Assembly (NCBI RefSeq): GCF_000495795.1
Contig: NZ_AWGD01000025.1
Span: forward strand, 62,001 to 126,000
Direction of reading: 5' to 3'
Length of the DNA: 64,000 nucleotides
Source of the DNA: Asticcacaulis sp. AC460
GTDB taxonomy: Bacteria > Pseudomonadota > Alphaproteobacteria > Caulobacterales > Caulobacteraceae
Position 1 is the first letter of the stretch. Every line of letters starts with the position of its first letter. Of the stretch, positions 1 through 9,072 are shown one piece after another. A model generated the notes under the pieces. The model was given only the letters and a program-made list of their open reading frames with translations, searched no databases and was not told where the DNA came from. The position numbers and the translations under genes are program-made.

Positions 1-3000
1 TGGACCTGTTCCGCCGTGGCATTATGGCGGTTCGTGTGTCCATCTCGCGCGGACAGGCCTTCCAGATTTTCGCCGAGCACCTGCGTGCGCCGGCAACCGC
101 CATTCTTGAGGATCTGGCTGCAACGGAAAATCTGGGTGACGTCACCGATCTTCTCGACCTCGCGGAAGCGTTTCTCACCGACTTTTATGAAGGCCCGCTG
201 GCCGAAGCCGCACTGGCGATCGTCGCCGCCCAGACGCTCGATGCGGCACAGGCGCGACGTTCCCGGCACCTTCGCATCCGCGCGCTGAGCCAGCGTGGCG
301 CCACGACCGAACTGGTCGATACACTCTCCGAACTGAAGGCGAGCGAACTGGAAGGCGATACGGCCTTCCTGTTTGCGGACATTCGCGGCCGGCTGGCGCT
401 GGCCGCCGATTCGGGAGCGCAGACGCTCAAGGTCATCGAGGCGACCATGAAGCGTGTTGCGGCTTCAAAGCGTTTGTCGGACCAGGACCGTCTCAAGATC
501 GGGCGGATGCTGGACGAAGCCGCCGAGCGTGCCTTTACGCTGGTCTATGACGACTTCAAGGCGATCGCCCAGGACGGTAACGAGCAGGCGCAGGCGCGCG
601 CCTGGCAAAAGGGGCTTCAGCGTATTGTCTCCGCCATCGCGCGGATCGAGGACCTCAAACACCGGTCGTCGTCCTTGCCGCGGCCGGGCCTGTTGCGGCG
701 CAAGGTCGTCATCCTGACCAGTCCTTATCTGCAGCAGGTTCGTCACTACCGCGCCGAGCAGATGTCCGACCTCCTGGACGAGATGGGCATCTATCATGAG
801 ATGCACGACCTGAATGAGCTGTCGCCCGACCAGGCCCGGCATATCTGCGCCGATGCCTCGGTTGTGCTGTTCCAGCGTCAGCCGGCAACGCCTTTCGTGT
901 TGCGCCTGATGTTCGCCATGCGCAGCCTGGGGACGAAAGTCCTGTATGACATTGACGACCTGATTTTCGACCAGAAGCACTTTCCGCCGCCGCTTTCGGA
1001 CTACGAGGGCAATATCGATCGCGGCACCTATGTCCACCTGACATTTGACTGCGCCATGTTCCTTGAGGCTCTGAATGCGGCCGACGAGATCGTGGTGTCG
1101 ACCGAGCCGCTGCGCCGGCAGGTTCAGTCTGTTCTGCGGACTGACAAGCCCATCCACCTGCGCAGGAACTTCGCCGGCTATGTCGTCGAACAGGCGGGTA
1201 TCCGCAGCCTGGCCCGGGAGACAGCCAAGGCGGCCGAAGCGGCGGACGACACCGTGCGTATCTTCTATGGCAGCGGCACCAAGGCGCACAAAACCTACTT
1301 CGTTGAAACCGTCATTCCGGCCCTGGTATCGGTACTGAAAACCCACCCCAAGGCCCGCCTCGTCCTGGTTGGGAATTTTCCCGAACTGCCCCTGTTCGAG
1401 GAGGTCCGCGATCGTCTCGACCTGCTCGAACCCAATCTGGCCTTCGGTGATTTCCTGGACCTGATGTCGCAGTTCGATATCAGCATCGCGCCGCTGAACC
1501 TGTCAGAAGCTACCGACGCCAAGAGCGAGCTGAAATGGTTCGAAGCGGCGGCGGTCGGCCTGGCCTCGGTCGTGTCGCCGACCCAGAACTACCGCGACGT
1601 CCTCAAGGATGGGCGCCATGCTCTGTTCGCGCTGACGACGCAAGAGTGGGAGACCGCCCTGGGGCGGCTGATCCAGGATGCCGGTCTGCGTGCGAAGCTG
1701 GTGGCGGCCTCGCGCAAGCTGATTGAGACGCGTTACACGACCGCCTATTGGGCCGGGCAGGTCCGCAAGAGCGGCATGCTGGACGTGGCTGCGGCGCACT
1801 ATCTGCCGGCGGCGGCGCAAAAGAAGCGCCTGCTGGTGGTAAATACCTTCTTCTGGCCGCAGTCGATCGGCGGGGCGACCCGTATTGCCGAGTCCTATGT
1901 CGATGATCTCAGCGCCCGCTACGGCAGTGAGTATGACATATTCGTACTGTGCGCCAATGCCGATCCGGATCATAACTCCGCCTTCCAATGCGACTATCTG
2001 TGGTATGGCAATGTCCTGGTGACCCAGGTCAATGTTCCCGGCCGCGACTGGGGTGACTCCTATGATGATCGCGTTGAACGCCTGATGACCCGCCTGATCC
2101 GGCGCTGGAAGATTGATGTCGCGCACCTGCACAGTATCCAGATCCTGACGGCGTCCGTTGCCCAGGGGCTGCAGGACGCCCGGGTGCCTGTTCTGCTGAC
2201 CCTGCACGATGCCTGGTGGCTGTCCGAGCATCAGTTCCTGGTGGACGATACGGGACAACCCTTTATTCCGACGGCCACCGGAACGGAAATCGAGAAATCG
2301 GTCACCTGGCGCATGTCGCCGGCCATGCGTCGGCGCCGGCGTCGGGAACTGGGACAGACCCTGAGGGGCTGTCAAAAGGTGGTCGCAGTGTCCGAGTCGT
2401 TCGCCCAGGTCTATCACCGCGCCGGCCACGCCGAGGTTGGGGTTCACGAAAACGGCGTGGTTCCGTTGAAGGTGCGCGCCCAACGCAAGAGACCTGCCGG
2501 CAAGGTCCGGCTGGGCTTTATCGGTGGACGGTCCGACCACAAGGGCTTTGGTCTTCTCCATCGCGCCCTGTTAAAGGGAGGCCTGCCCAATATCGAACTG
2601 GTCGTCGTCGATCATGCCCAACCCTATGGCTATGAGCGCGAGGAGCGCCTGGGGGACAGTCAGGTCGTCACCCTTGGGAAATTTCCGCAGGACCGGGTCG
2701 GAGAACTCTATTCCCGTTTCGACGTCCTGGCCGCGCCGTCGATCTGGCCCGAAAGCTATGGCCTGGTAACACGCGAAGCGCGTTTTGCCGGTCTTCCCGT
2801 CCTGGTCAGCGATTGCGGCGACATCGCCCGTGGCGTTGAAGACGGCGTCGATGGCTGGGTCGTTCCGGCCAATGATGAGGCCGCGTTGTTGTCGCTTCTG
2901 AAGCGGCTGAACGCCGATCCGGGCCTGGCCGACCTGAAGCCGAAGCGGCCTCAGGTCGTCAGTGTTGCGACAGCTGTGGATGAATTGGTTGCGAACTTGC

Positions 3001-3017
3001 AATATTTTGGCCGATAA
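1..3017 (+). CDS. Two-domain glycosyltransferase (GT-B/GT4-like), 5' end outside the window
   Basis: The frame is open from base 3, before the first ATG at 24, so the gene probably starts upstream and is truncated here; at least 997 residues remain. Counted from base 24, the first 220 residues are helical and unassigned. Residues about 225-590 form one GT-B-like unit (KVVILTSPYL start, YDIDDLIFD, LVLVGNFPE, later KWFEAAAVGL). Residues about 600-990 form a second GT4-like unit (LLVVNTFFWPQSIGGATR start, then PESYGLVTREARFAGLPVLV, the family's C-terminal donor-sugar region with the E-x7-E pattern). The likely role is transfer of two sugars, or one sugar plus regulation, during envelope polysaccharide assembly in the cytoplasm. 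The GT61 gene follows on the same strand. Donor and acceptor cannot be read from sequence. Confidence 0.85.
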   Translation, partial: DLFRRGIMAVRVSISRGQAFQIFAEHLRAPATAILEDLAATENLGDVTDLLDLAEAFLTDFYEGPLAEAALAIVAAQTLDAAQARRSRHLRIRALSQRGATTELVDTLSELKASELEGDTAFLFADIRGRLALAADSGAQTLKVIEATMKRVAASKRLSDQDRLKIGRMLDEAAERAFTLVYDDFKAIAQDGNEQAQARAWQKGLQRIVSAIARIEDLKHRSSSLPRPGLLRRKVVILTSPYLQQVRHYRAEQMSDLLDEMGIYHEMHDLNELSPDQARHICADASVVLFQRQPATPFVLRLMFAMRSLGTKVLYDIDDLIFDQKHFPPPLSDYEGNIDRGTYVHLTFDCAMFLEALNAADEIVVSTEPLRRQVQSVLRTDKPIHLRRNFAGYVVEQAGIRSLARETAKAAEAADDTVRIFYGSGTKAHKTYFVETVIPALVSVLKTHPKARLVLVGNFPELPLFEEVRDRLDLLEPNLAFGDFLDLMSQFDISIAPLNLSEATDAKSELKWFEAAAVGLASVVSPTQNYRDVLKDGRHALFALTTQEWETALGRLIQDAGLRAKLVAASRKLIETRYTTAYWAGQVRKSGMLDVAAAHYLPAAAQKKRLLVVNTFFWPQSIGGATRIAESYVDDLSARYGSEYDIFVLCANADPDHNSAFQCDYLWYGNVLVTQVNVPGRDWGDSYDDRVERLMTRLIRRWKIDVAHLHSIQILTASVAQGLQDARVPVLLTLHDAWWLSEHQFLVDDTGQPFIPTATGTEIEKSVTWRMSPAMRRRRRRELGQTLRGCQKVVAVSESFAQVYHRAGHAEVGVHENGVVPLKVRAQRKRPAGKVRLGFIGGRSDHKGFGLLHRALLKGGLPNIELVVVDHAQPYGYEREERLGDSQVVTLGKFPQDRVGELYSRFDVLAAPSIWPESYGLVTREARFAGLPVLVSDCGDIARGVEDGVDGWVVPANDEAALLSLLKRLNADPGLADLKPKRPQVVSVATAVDELVANLQYFGR

Positions 3018-3143
3018 ACCGAATTCCGACACATTCCTTGGTTGTCTTTACGGTGTTAACTTGCTAGCAGGCGGATTCTTTTTTCCGATGGTTTTTGAGT
3101 ACCAGTGAGCACCAGCGTACCCGGGGGACGACGAGTCAGTAAG

Positions 3144-4196
3144 ATGCAGACAATGATCAAGTGCGATGTGAAATGGGGGGAGGACGCGGTCAAGTCGGGG
3201 GATCCGCAGATCGTGCTGCTGCACGACGCTGTCTTTATGCCCAATGGTGAGCGTTTTGGAATCTTCGACTCCGAGGGGCGGATTGTCCCTGCGGCCATCG
3301 ACTTTCGCACGCCGCAATTGCTGTCGAAACAATCCCTGGCCGCCCGCATAGAGCTGTCTGAAGTCACCCAGACCGCGCCCGACGTGCTGTACATCTACTG
3401 CGGATATATGAATCCGCATTTCGGCCATTTTCTGATCAACACCCTGTCGCGGTTCTGGGACGTTGCCTATCTGCGTGGAATGCGGGCCAAGTTCGTGTAT
3501 CACGGGGTCGATATCGCCGCGATGTACAGCCTGCCGTTTGTGCGGGCCATCTTCGAAGCCATGGGACTGATACGCGAGGATTTCGTCACTTTCGATACGC
3601 CGACGCGCCTGAGCAACCTGATCGTCCCCGACACCAGCTTCCAGGAACAGCGTGCCGGGTTTACGCGCTTTCGCGACCTGTGCCTCGACCTTGGCCGCAA
3701 GCTGAGCCCGAAATCTGATGCCGAGCCCAACGAGCGCCCGATCTACTATTCGAAAAGCCGGCTGCAGTCGGGGGTCGGCGGGTTCGACAACGAGGCTGAA
3801 TTCGAAACCGTCATGGCGGGGCTGGGTGTGGACATAGTCTACCCTGAAACCCTGTCCCTGGCGGAGCAGATACGGCTCCTGAACAGCCGCAGCCTGGTAT
3901 TCGGGACGGCAGGATCCTTCCTGCACAATACGATCTTCTGTGAAAGCGATGCCCGCTTCGTGATCCTGAATCCGTCGTTGCAGATCAACACCAACTTCAC
4001 GATCATCGACAAGCTGACCGGAAGTGATGTGACCTACTACTATCCTGAGGACATGCAGGTTTTACCGTCCGAAGATCGCAAGGGGTTTTTGACCTTGCGC
4101 AGCATTCCCAATGCGCGGGCGCGGGCGGAGGAACTGTTCTCACTGGCCGGTGCCGGAACGGACTCGGTTCCCAGCAAAGCTCGCTTGCACGGATAA
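3144..4196 (+). CDS. Glycosyltransferase family 61 (DUF563-type) protein
   Basis: About 350 residues. The family pattern is visible: GHFLINTLSRFWDV near the N-terminal third, then YYSKSRLQSGVGGFDNEAEF, a conserved segment VYPETLSLAEQIRLLNSRSL, and GTAGSFLHNTIF, which matches the GT61 core (glycan O- or N-linked xylosyl/arabinosyl-type transferases in eukaryotes, capsule/LPS enzymes in bacteria). No signal peptide or membrane segment is seen, so a cytoplasmic enzyme is likely. The ATG at 3144 is chosen; a GTG at 3105 in the same frame would add 13 unremarkable residues, and neither has a strong ribosome site. It lies 126 bases after the preceding glycosyltransferase and ends convergently with the next gene. 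Confidence 0.75.
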   Translation: MQTMIKCDVKWGEDAVKSGDPQIVLLHDAVFMPNGERFGIFDSEGRIVPAAIDFRTPQLLSKQSLAARIELSEVTQTAPDVLYIYCGYMNPHFGHFLINTLSRFWDVAYLRGMRAKFVYHGVDIAAMYSLPFVRAIFEAMGLIREDFVTFDTPTRLSNLIVPDTSFQEQRAGFTRFRDLCLDLGRKLSPKSDAEPNERPIYYSKSRLQSGVGGFDNEAEFETVMAGLGVDIVYPETLSLAEQIRLLNSRSLVFGTAGSFLHNTIFCESDARFVILNPSLQINTNFTIIDKLTGSDVTYYYPEDMQVLPSEDRKGFLTLRSIPNARARAEELFSLAGAGTDSVPSKARLHG

Positions 4197-4232
4197 ATGA
4201 CCCCTTAAAAACATGCCCCCGTCAGCTGCCGG

Positions 4233-7229
4233 TCAGCCGACGGAGACCTTGTCTTCCTTGCGCACCCTTGCCGTCTTTGCGATGGCGAGCGTCGGCGGCG
4301 GCGCACCGAAATAGGCATCCAGGCCGGCATAGGGGGTGGTGTCCCTGGGCCGCACGGGCTGCTGCCACAGGTGGGCCAGGTCGACCGTCATCAATTCGGT
4401 TGCGAGCTGATGGATGTCATTACGCATGGCGAAGTCAAGGGTGATGCCGCGCGAATAGGTCTTGAGGCGATCCCCCTGGGCGCCGATATCCAGGGCGATC
4501 ACCGGCAGGCCCAACGCGATCGGAACGGACAGGGCGTAGCAGTAGGTTTCCGGCCAGATGGACAGGCTGAGGGCGGCGTGCGGCTTGATCCGGTGGATCA
4601 TGGCAATGGCTTCGGCATTGTCCTTGTAGGCGCCGTGCACGAAAATCTTGCGGTTGTCGGCCAGGTCCTGAAGATCACAATAACCGACCAGGTGGATTTC
4701 CATCGGCACGTCGTGCTGGTTCATATACACCTTGAGGGCGCGAAGAATACGCGAACCCTTGTGCGGTCCGATGGCCCCCAGAACCACGAACACCAGCTTG
4801 TCGCGATTGCCGGGAAACTTGCTGGTCAGCGGTTTGAGGCCATTCAGATCGGGCTCCCAGTGAGGGCGTATCAGGATGGGGGGCTCGGGCTGCTGCCAAA
4901 GATATTGCGGCGCGCTGTCCGACGGCGAAATGACGCACGCCGCCGCATTCAGAAGAGTCTGGTGATCGGCGCGCCATTGCGGGACGTCGAGGTCCGGCGT
5001 TGTCGGGAAGGTGCGCACGCACGACTGGCACTTCTCTACCGGCTGAACGCCATCACAATAGGTCTGGGTGACATGGGTGAAGTTGGCGCGCGGGCAGTTG
5101 GCGGCGTAGTCGTGCAGAACATAGGCCAATTTCCTGCGATGCTGCGTCAGAAGCCGGGTGATGGTCTGGCGCAGACGCGTGCCCGCTCCGATCATCGAGT
5201 TGAACAGAATCCACCGGCAATCCGGCGCCAGGCGCTCCATCAGCGCCGTGAAGGTTTCCAGCGGCACCGATCCGAGATTGTCGAAGGCCAGTTTCACATC
5301 CGGGAACCGGGCGCGTATGGAGACTTCTGCGCCTTTTAGCGCGATATCGATAAGGCCTGTCCCCGAAATTTCGGCCATGTCGGACATGCTGTCGATATAG
5401 GAGCGGATACCTCCGCTCAGGGCGTGGGAGATCGAGATGATGTAGGGATGGCTGTCGCACAACCGCGCCAGACGCTCGATATCATAGGCCTGGCGTACTG
5501 GTAGTAACGGATCGCCATGAATGAAGTCGAAGACCGACATCTCATAGCCGGGATAGCGGTTACCCAGGATTTCCTGACCCTGGGCATTGGCCTTCTTCTG
5601 CATGTCGAGGAAGGAAACGCTGCCGAAGTGGGTGACGAAAACATCCGGTGCGGCGATGTTGCGCATGCCCTCCAGGGCGGCGCGCTGACAAAAGTCGACC
5701 TCTTCGCCGTAGCCCTTGCCGAAGGCAACGTCCAGCCGGCCTACGCGGTCGAGGGCGGTGCGGGAGATGAACATGGCGAAACCCACCCCGGTGACGACAT
5801 CAACCGGCGCCAGTCGTACCTTCTGCGCCATCTCCGCCAACTCGGCGTGGGAAACTTCGATATTGAACCGGTTATCGCCCAAGGTGCGCGGATAGCTCAT
5901 GATCGTCGCGTTGTTCGACATCGGCGTAATGGTCGCGATCGCCGGGTCGGTATCCAGGTGCGCGCGAATCCGGTCGATCCAGCCATCGTGAACCACGGTA
6001 TCCGCGTTGAGCAGCATGACATGGGCGCCGGTCGCTTCGGTCCGGACCAGGCCGCTGTTGATATTGCCAACAAACCCGAGATTGGTTTCGTGATGAACGT
6101 GTCCGGCGCCGATGCGTTCGCAGATCGCGGCCATGTCCGCCGTCAGACGGGCGTCCGGCGACTGATCGTTGAGCACCAGGACCTTGAACGGGGTAAGGCT
6201 GTGCGCCGTCACGGCGGCTTTCAAAGTCCCGAGGGTTTCGTCATAGCCACGATAGATCGGCAACAGAACGTAGACAAAGGGGACAACCGGATCGTCATAG
6301 GAGAGATAGCCTGGCGACAGGGCCAGGTCGTCAAAATCCTCCGGCGTTATTCTGGCAGCCCGCAGGGCGGAATACCAGGTCGGCGTCGCTTGCCGCCCTT
6401 CGCGGATGCCGTAGGTCAGGTAGTGGTAATAGGCGTTGACCCCGGCGTCGCGGACATCGGAATAGAGCTGGCGGTAGTGCTGGGAACAAAAATCGACGCT
6501 GGGATCATAACCCGCCCGCTCACCATAGAACAGGTAGTGCGCCGCCGGGTCGGCATCGGTCTCCTTCAGCCAGGGAAGCCGTGCCTGATAGTACTCGGCG
6601 TCCATGTGCTGGCGAATGAGCGCGGCCATTTCCGCATCGGCCGGGGGCAGCGGAAACAGGGCAGGTCCCCCGCCGGAACGGCGCATTTCACGCCAGCCGA
6701 ACCGTGTATAGTGCACCAGAGGATCCTGGCAACTGCGTGCGACGTCCGGGTTGTGATCCAGATAGAACTGATTGTCGAACCGAGGTGTAAGCCGAAGGCT
6801 GCCACTATAGCCATACGCAAAATAATGCATCACCGGGTCGACGCCGCAATTCACCGGGTGGCCTGATTGGCCGAAATAATAGCCGCGGTCAGCATGGGGT
6901 TGCAGCTTGTTATAGACCGCCAGACCTTCGGGGGAGAGGGCTTCGGTCGGGGCGGTCGTCGGCAGGCGGCGGCGGCCCTCGAACTGGCCATGCTTGAGAT
7001 AATGCCGCAACGGGCTGCCGACGGCATGAATATCGGGGTTGGACTTCAGGTAGAACTTTGTGTCGAACAGGGCCGATGGATTAAGACCCTGGCGCCAGCC
7101 TTCCATATTATAATGGTTGAGGGCTTCGTCGGGCGTCGCGAACGGGGGCGTACGGAAATACTTCCGGTAGGCATCAACGTCGAAAAGATCGGACACGGTA
7201 AAAGTGGTACCGTACAGCTCTATCAACAT
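4233..7229 (-). CDS. Large fused glycosyltransferase: NPDV-type repeats + GT2 + GT-B domain
   Basis: The protein has 998 residues from the ATG at 7229, which has AGGG nine bases upstream; an in-frame start at 7268 is less likely. The first 300 residues carry several copies of a short repeat of the form F(D)xxFYLxxNPDV...P..HY..xG..EGR, often found beside bacterial glycosyltransferases. A GT2 (GT-A fold) domain starts near residue 315 (YVLLPIYRGYDETLGTLKA), with the DxD-like NADT near 406 and KGYGEEVDFCQRA further on. From about 590 to 940 there is a GT-B-like domain (VFVVLGAIGPHKGSRIL, SIWPETYCYALSVPIALGLPVIA). It probably adds two sugars to a surface glycan in the cytoplasm. Its substrate is unknown. 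It reads towards the GT61 gene and may be its functional partner. Confidence 0.85.
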   Translation of the reverse strand: MLIELYGTTFTVSDLFDVDAYRKYFRTPPFATPDEALNHYNMEGWRQGLNPSALFDTKFYLKSNPDIHAVGSPLRHYLKHGQFEGRRRLPTTAPTEALSPEGLAVYNKLQPHADRGYYFGQSGHPVNCGVDPVMHYFAYGYSGSLRLTPRFDNQFYLDHNPDVARSCQDPLVHYTRFGWREMRRSGGGPALFPLPPADAEMAALIRQHMDAEYYQARLPWLKETDADPAAHYLFYGERAGYDPSVDFCSQHYRQLYSDVRDAGVNAYYHYLTYGIREGRQATPTWYSALRAARITPEDFDDLALSPGYLSYDDPVVPFVYVLLPIYRGYDETLGTLKAAVTAHSLTPFKVLVLNDQSPDARLTADMAAICERIGAGHVHHETNLGFVGNINSGLVRTEATGAHVMLLNADTVVHDGWIDRIRAHLDTDPAIATITPMSNNATIMSYPRTLGDNRFNIEVSHAELAEMAQKVRLAPVDVVTGVGFAMFISRTALDRVGRLDVAFGKGYGEEVDFCQRAALEGMRNIAAPDVFVTHFGSVSFLDMQKKANAQGQEILGNRYPGYEMSVFDFIHGDPLLPVRQAYDIERLARLCDSHPYIISISHALSGGIRSYIDSMSDMAEISGTGLIDIALKGAEVSIRARFPDVKLAFDNLGSVPLETFTALMERLAPDCRWILFNSMIGAGTRLRQTITRLLTQHRRKLAYVLHDYAANCPRANFTHVTQTYCDGVQPVEKCQSCVRTFPTTPDLDVPQWRADHQTLLNAAACVISPSDSAPQYLWQQPEPPILIRPHWEPDLNGLKPLTSKFPGNRDKLVFVVLGAIGPHKGSRILRALKVYMNQHDVPMEIHLVGYCDLQDLADNRKIFVHGAYKDNAEAIAMIHRIKPHAALSLSIWPETYCYALSVPIALGLPVIALDIGAQGDRLKTYSRGITLDFAMRNDIHQLATELMTVDLAHLWQQPVRPRDTTPYAGLDAYFGAPPPTLAIAKTARVRKEDKVSVG

Positions 7230-7404
7230 GGTGGCGCCCTGTAATATATTCTGGACCGGTAAAATCAAACCTATCGCCGACCGCCCGGGTCGCCGTGCAA
7301 AGTGCCCCCCCGGGCGTCAACGATGTGAATTGCTTAAACTTTGTCGCATCAAGACCCCAAACTGTCAAGTCAGGCTGCTGCGCTGCGGCGAACTCTTCGC
7401 GTTA

Positions 7405-8745
7405 TCAGGCGTGATCTTTGGCCGGGTCCCAGGCCGGATCGTTGAGCGCGGTCCAGAAGCGATTGGCCAGGCTGATGTGGTAGAAGTTGGGGCGGGTGGC
7501 GTAGTCAAGGACGCCGTCGAGGACCGAACCGACATCGATGGCCACCCCGCCGCCCTGGGCTGCGCGATGGGTGTACAGCTTGCCGAGGAAGCCGCCGCCG
7601 ACAAGGAAGAGCCGGTTGCCGCGGGCGGCCTCGATCTCATCCAGTATCCGCGTGGAATCGTCGAGATGACTGCCTGGGGTAAGCCCGGTGATTTGCAGGT
7701 CGGAGTGGGCCGGCGGGATAAGCACGGTTTCGAACTTGTTCTGTCCGGTTGCCGCAGCCAGCCGCGAGGCCAGTTCGGTGTGGCAGGTCACCAGGCACAC
7801 CGATTCCGCCTTGCGGATCAGGCGTGACAGCGTGCCGTAATGGGCAAGATCCAGGCCGGCCGACGTCTGGGTCAGGGTGGCGGGCTGCGCGGCGGCAAAG
7901 CTGCGGGCGGCCAGGCAGCAGGCCAGGGTCTGAAAACTGCCGATATTCCATTCGTGATGGCACCATTCGTTGTTCGGGGCGCCGATCATGTCGTAGTCCG
8001 GAGAAGCTTCGCGCAACTGGTCCGCCACCCGGCGGATGGCCGCCATGGTGGCATCGTCGGTCCGGCCGTACCAGCGCTGGGCAAAATGGCGGCGTCCGAC
8101 GTCTCCGACAGCGCGAACATCGTCATCGTCGTCAGGAACCAGGAAGGCGCCTTCGCCATCGCCGAAGCGGACAAGGGAGAAGGGGCGGCCGCTGTCGAGA
8201 GCGCATTCGATTGCGGTTCCCGCCGTGATGAAATTGGCGGGAGGCGGATCGATGTCCAACCTTTGAAGCAGTGCGCTCCAGTGGTCGAAACTCCTGTTGA
8301 AGGCGCTGAGCAGTGTCCTCTGGTCATCGGATATCAGGGAAGATGGCGTCGCAGCCAACAGTTCGGCGGCGCGATTGCGTTCGCCCAGTTTGATCAATAC
8401 GGCGACGCGCAACAACGCCGCGGCGCCGAGATGGGGATTCAGCGCCAGCGCCCGGTTCAGCCGTGACAGGGCCGAATTGTTTTCCCCCAGCATGTTTTTG
8501 ACGATGGCGGATTCGTACCAGACCGCGGCGGCGTTACCGTCGTGCTGGAGCAGGAGGTCCATGGTCTGGTCGGCCAGGTCAAGGTGACCCGCTTCCTTCA
8601 GAAACAGGCTGCAGTGAAGGCGGCGACCTTCCGGCAATTTGGTGTGAATTTTGGAAAAGTACGACGCAGCCCGCGACGGGTCTTCCGAGGTCAGACGTTC
8701 GAAGGTAGAGACATACAGTTGCTCGGATTCGATTCCGTCAGCCAT
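7405..8745 (-). CDS. TPR-like protein with C-terminal GT-D-type (DUF1792-like) glycosyltransferase domain
   Basis: 446 residues; the start has AGGGA about nine bases upstream. The N-terminal 150 residues are helical with TPR-like spacing (AAVWYESAIVKNMLGENNSA, LNRALALNPHLGAAALLRVA). From about residue 170 the sequence has SLVRFGDGEGAFLVP, which matches the signature RFGDGE of GT-D fold glycosyltransferases. A distal segment, RLFLVGGGFLGKLYTHRAAQ, then GVAIDVGSVLDG, resembles the end of that fold. In characterised GT-D enzymes the DGE motif binds the metal and UDP-sugar. The gene sits between the large fused glycosyltransferase and the divergent GSCFA gene. The assignment rests on motif recognition and should be confirmed by profile search. 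Confidence 0.6.
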   Translation of the reverse strand: MADGIESEQLYVSTFERLTSEDPSRAASYFSKIHTKLPEGRRLHCSLFLKEAGHLDLADQTMDLLLQHDGNAAAVWYESAIVKNMLGENNSALSRLNRALALNPHLGAAALLRVAVLIKLGERNRAAELLAATPSSLISDDQRTLLSAFNRSFDHWSALLQRLDIDPPPANFITAGTAIECALDSGRPFSLVRFGDGEGAFLVPDDDDDVRAVGDVGRRHFAQRWYGRTDDATMAAIRRVADQLREASPDYDMIGAPNNEWCHHEWNIGSFQTLACCLAARSFAAAQPATLTQTSAGLDLAHYGTLSRLIRKAESVCLVTCHTELASRLAAATGQNKFETVLIPPAHSDLQITGLTPGSHLDDSTRILDEIEAARGNRLFLVGGGFLGKLYTHRAAQGGGVAIDVGSVLDGVLDYATRPNFYHISLANRFWTALNDPAWDPAKDHA

Positions 8746-9072
8746 GGTTCGGTTCCCTTGGTGGACTTATGTCCATGTTGCCCCGCCCCGGAAACGTGAA
8801 TTGATAATGAAAAATCTGTCACATTCAACCCTTTTTTTTGTGGGGTGTAATGTTGGTAAAGATATTTCGTAAATGTCACTTAAGCACGGCCGGTGGTGTA
8901 GTTTTTGTCTTGTGAAGGCCGAGCGTCTATTTACTTGTGGACTACATTGCTCGGGTGGAGATTATACCTTTACCGTGTGCGATGCAGCAATTTTGAACTC
9001 AGAGTTCAATTTCTTCCGTGACAAGTCAAGCCCTGAACTTTAGAGTGTTTGAACAGTTTCCGGCAGGCCAAC
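8746..9072. other. AT-rich divergent intergenic region
   Basis: This 327-base gap separates the minus-strand GT-D-like gene from the plus-strand GSCFA gene and is clearly richer in A+T than its flanks, as expected for back-to-back promoters. It holds an 8+1+8 palindrome at 8993-9009, described separately. No credible short gene is seen. Confidence 0.6.
8993..9009. promoter_or_regulatory. Perfect 17-bp palindrome TTGAACTC-A-GAGTTCAA
   Basis: Arms of eight bases flank a single A, centred 72 bases before the ATG of the GSCFA gene. Symmetry, position and AT-rich surroundings fit a repressor or activator operator; a factor cannot be named. Confidence 0.45.

Noticed and set aside
1503-2561. Minus-strand open frames inside the first glycosyltransferase
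   Set aside because: GC-rich antisense shadow; the plus strand carries clear glycosyltransferase motifs.
5517-6866. Plus-strand open frame opposite the large fused glycosyltransferase
   Set aside because: Shadow frame; the GT2 and GT-B motifs are all on the minus strand.
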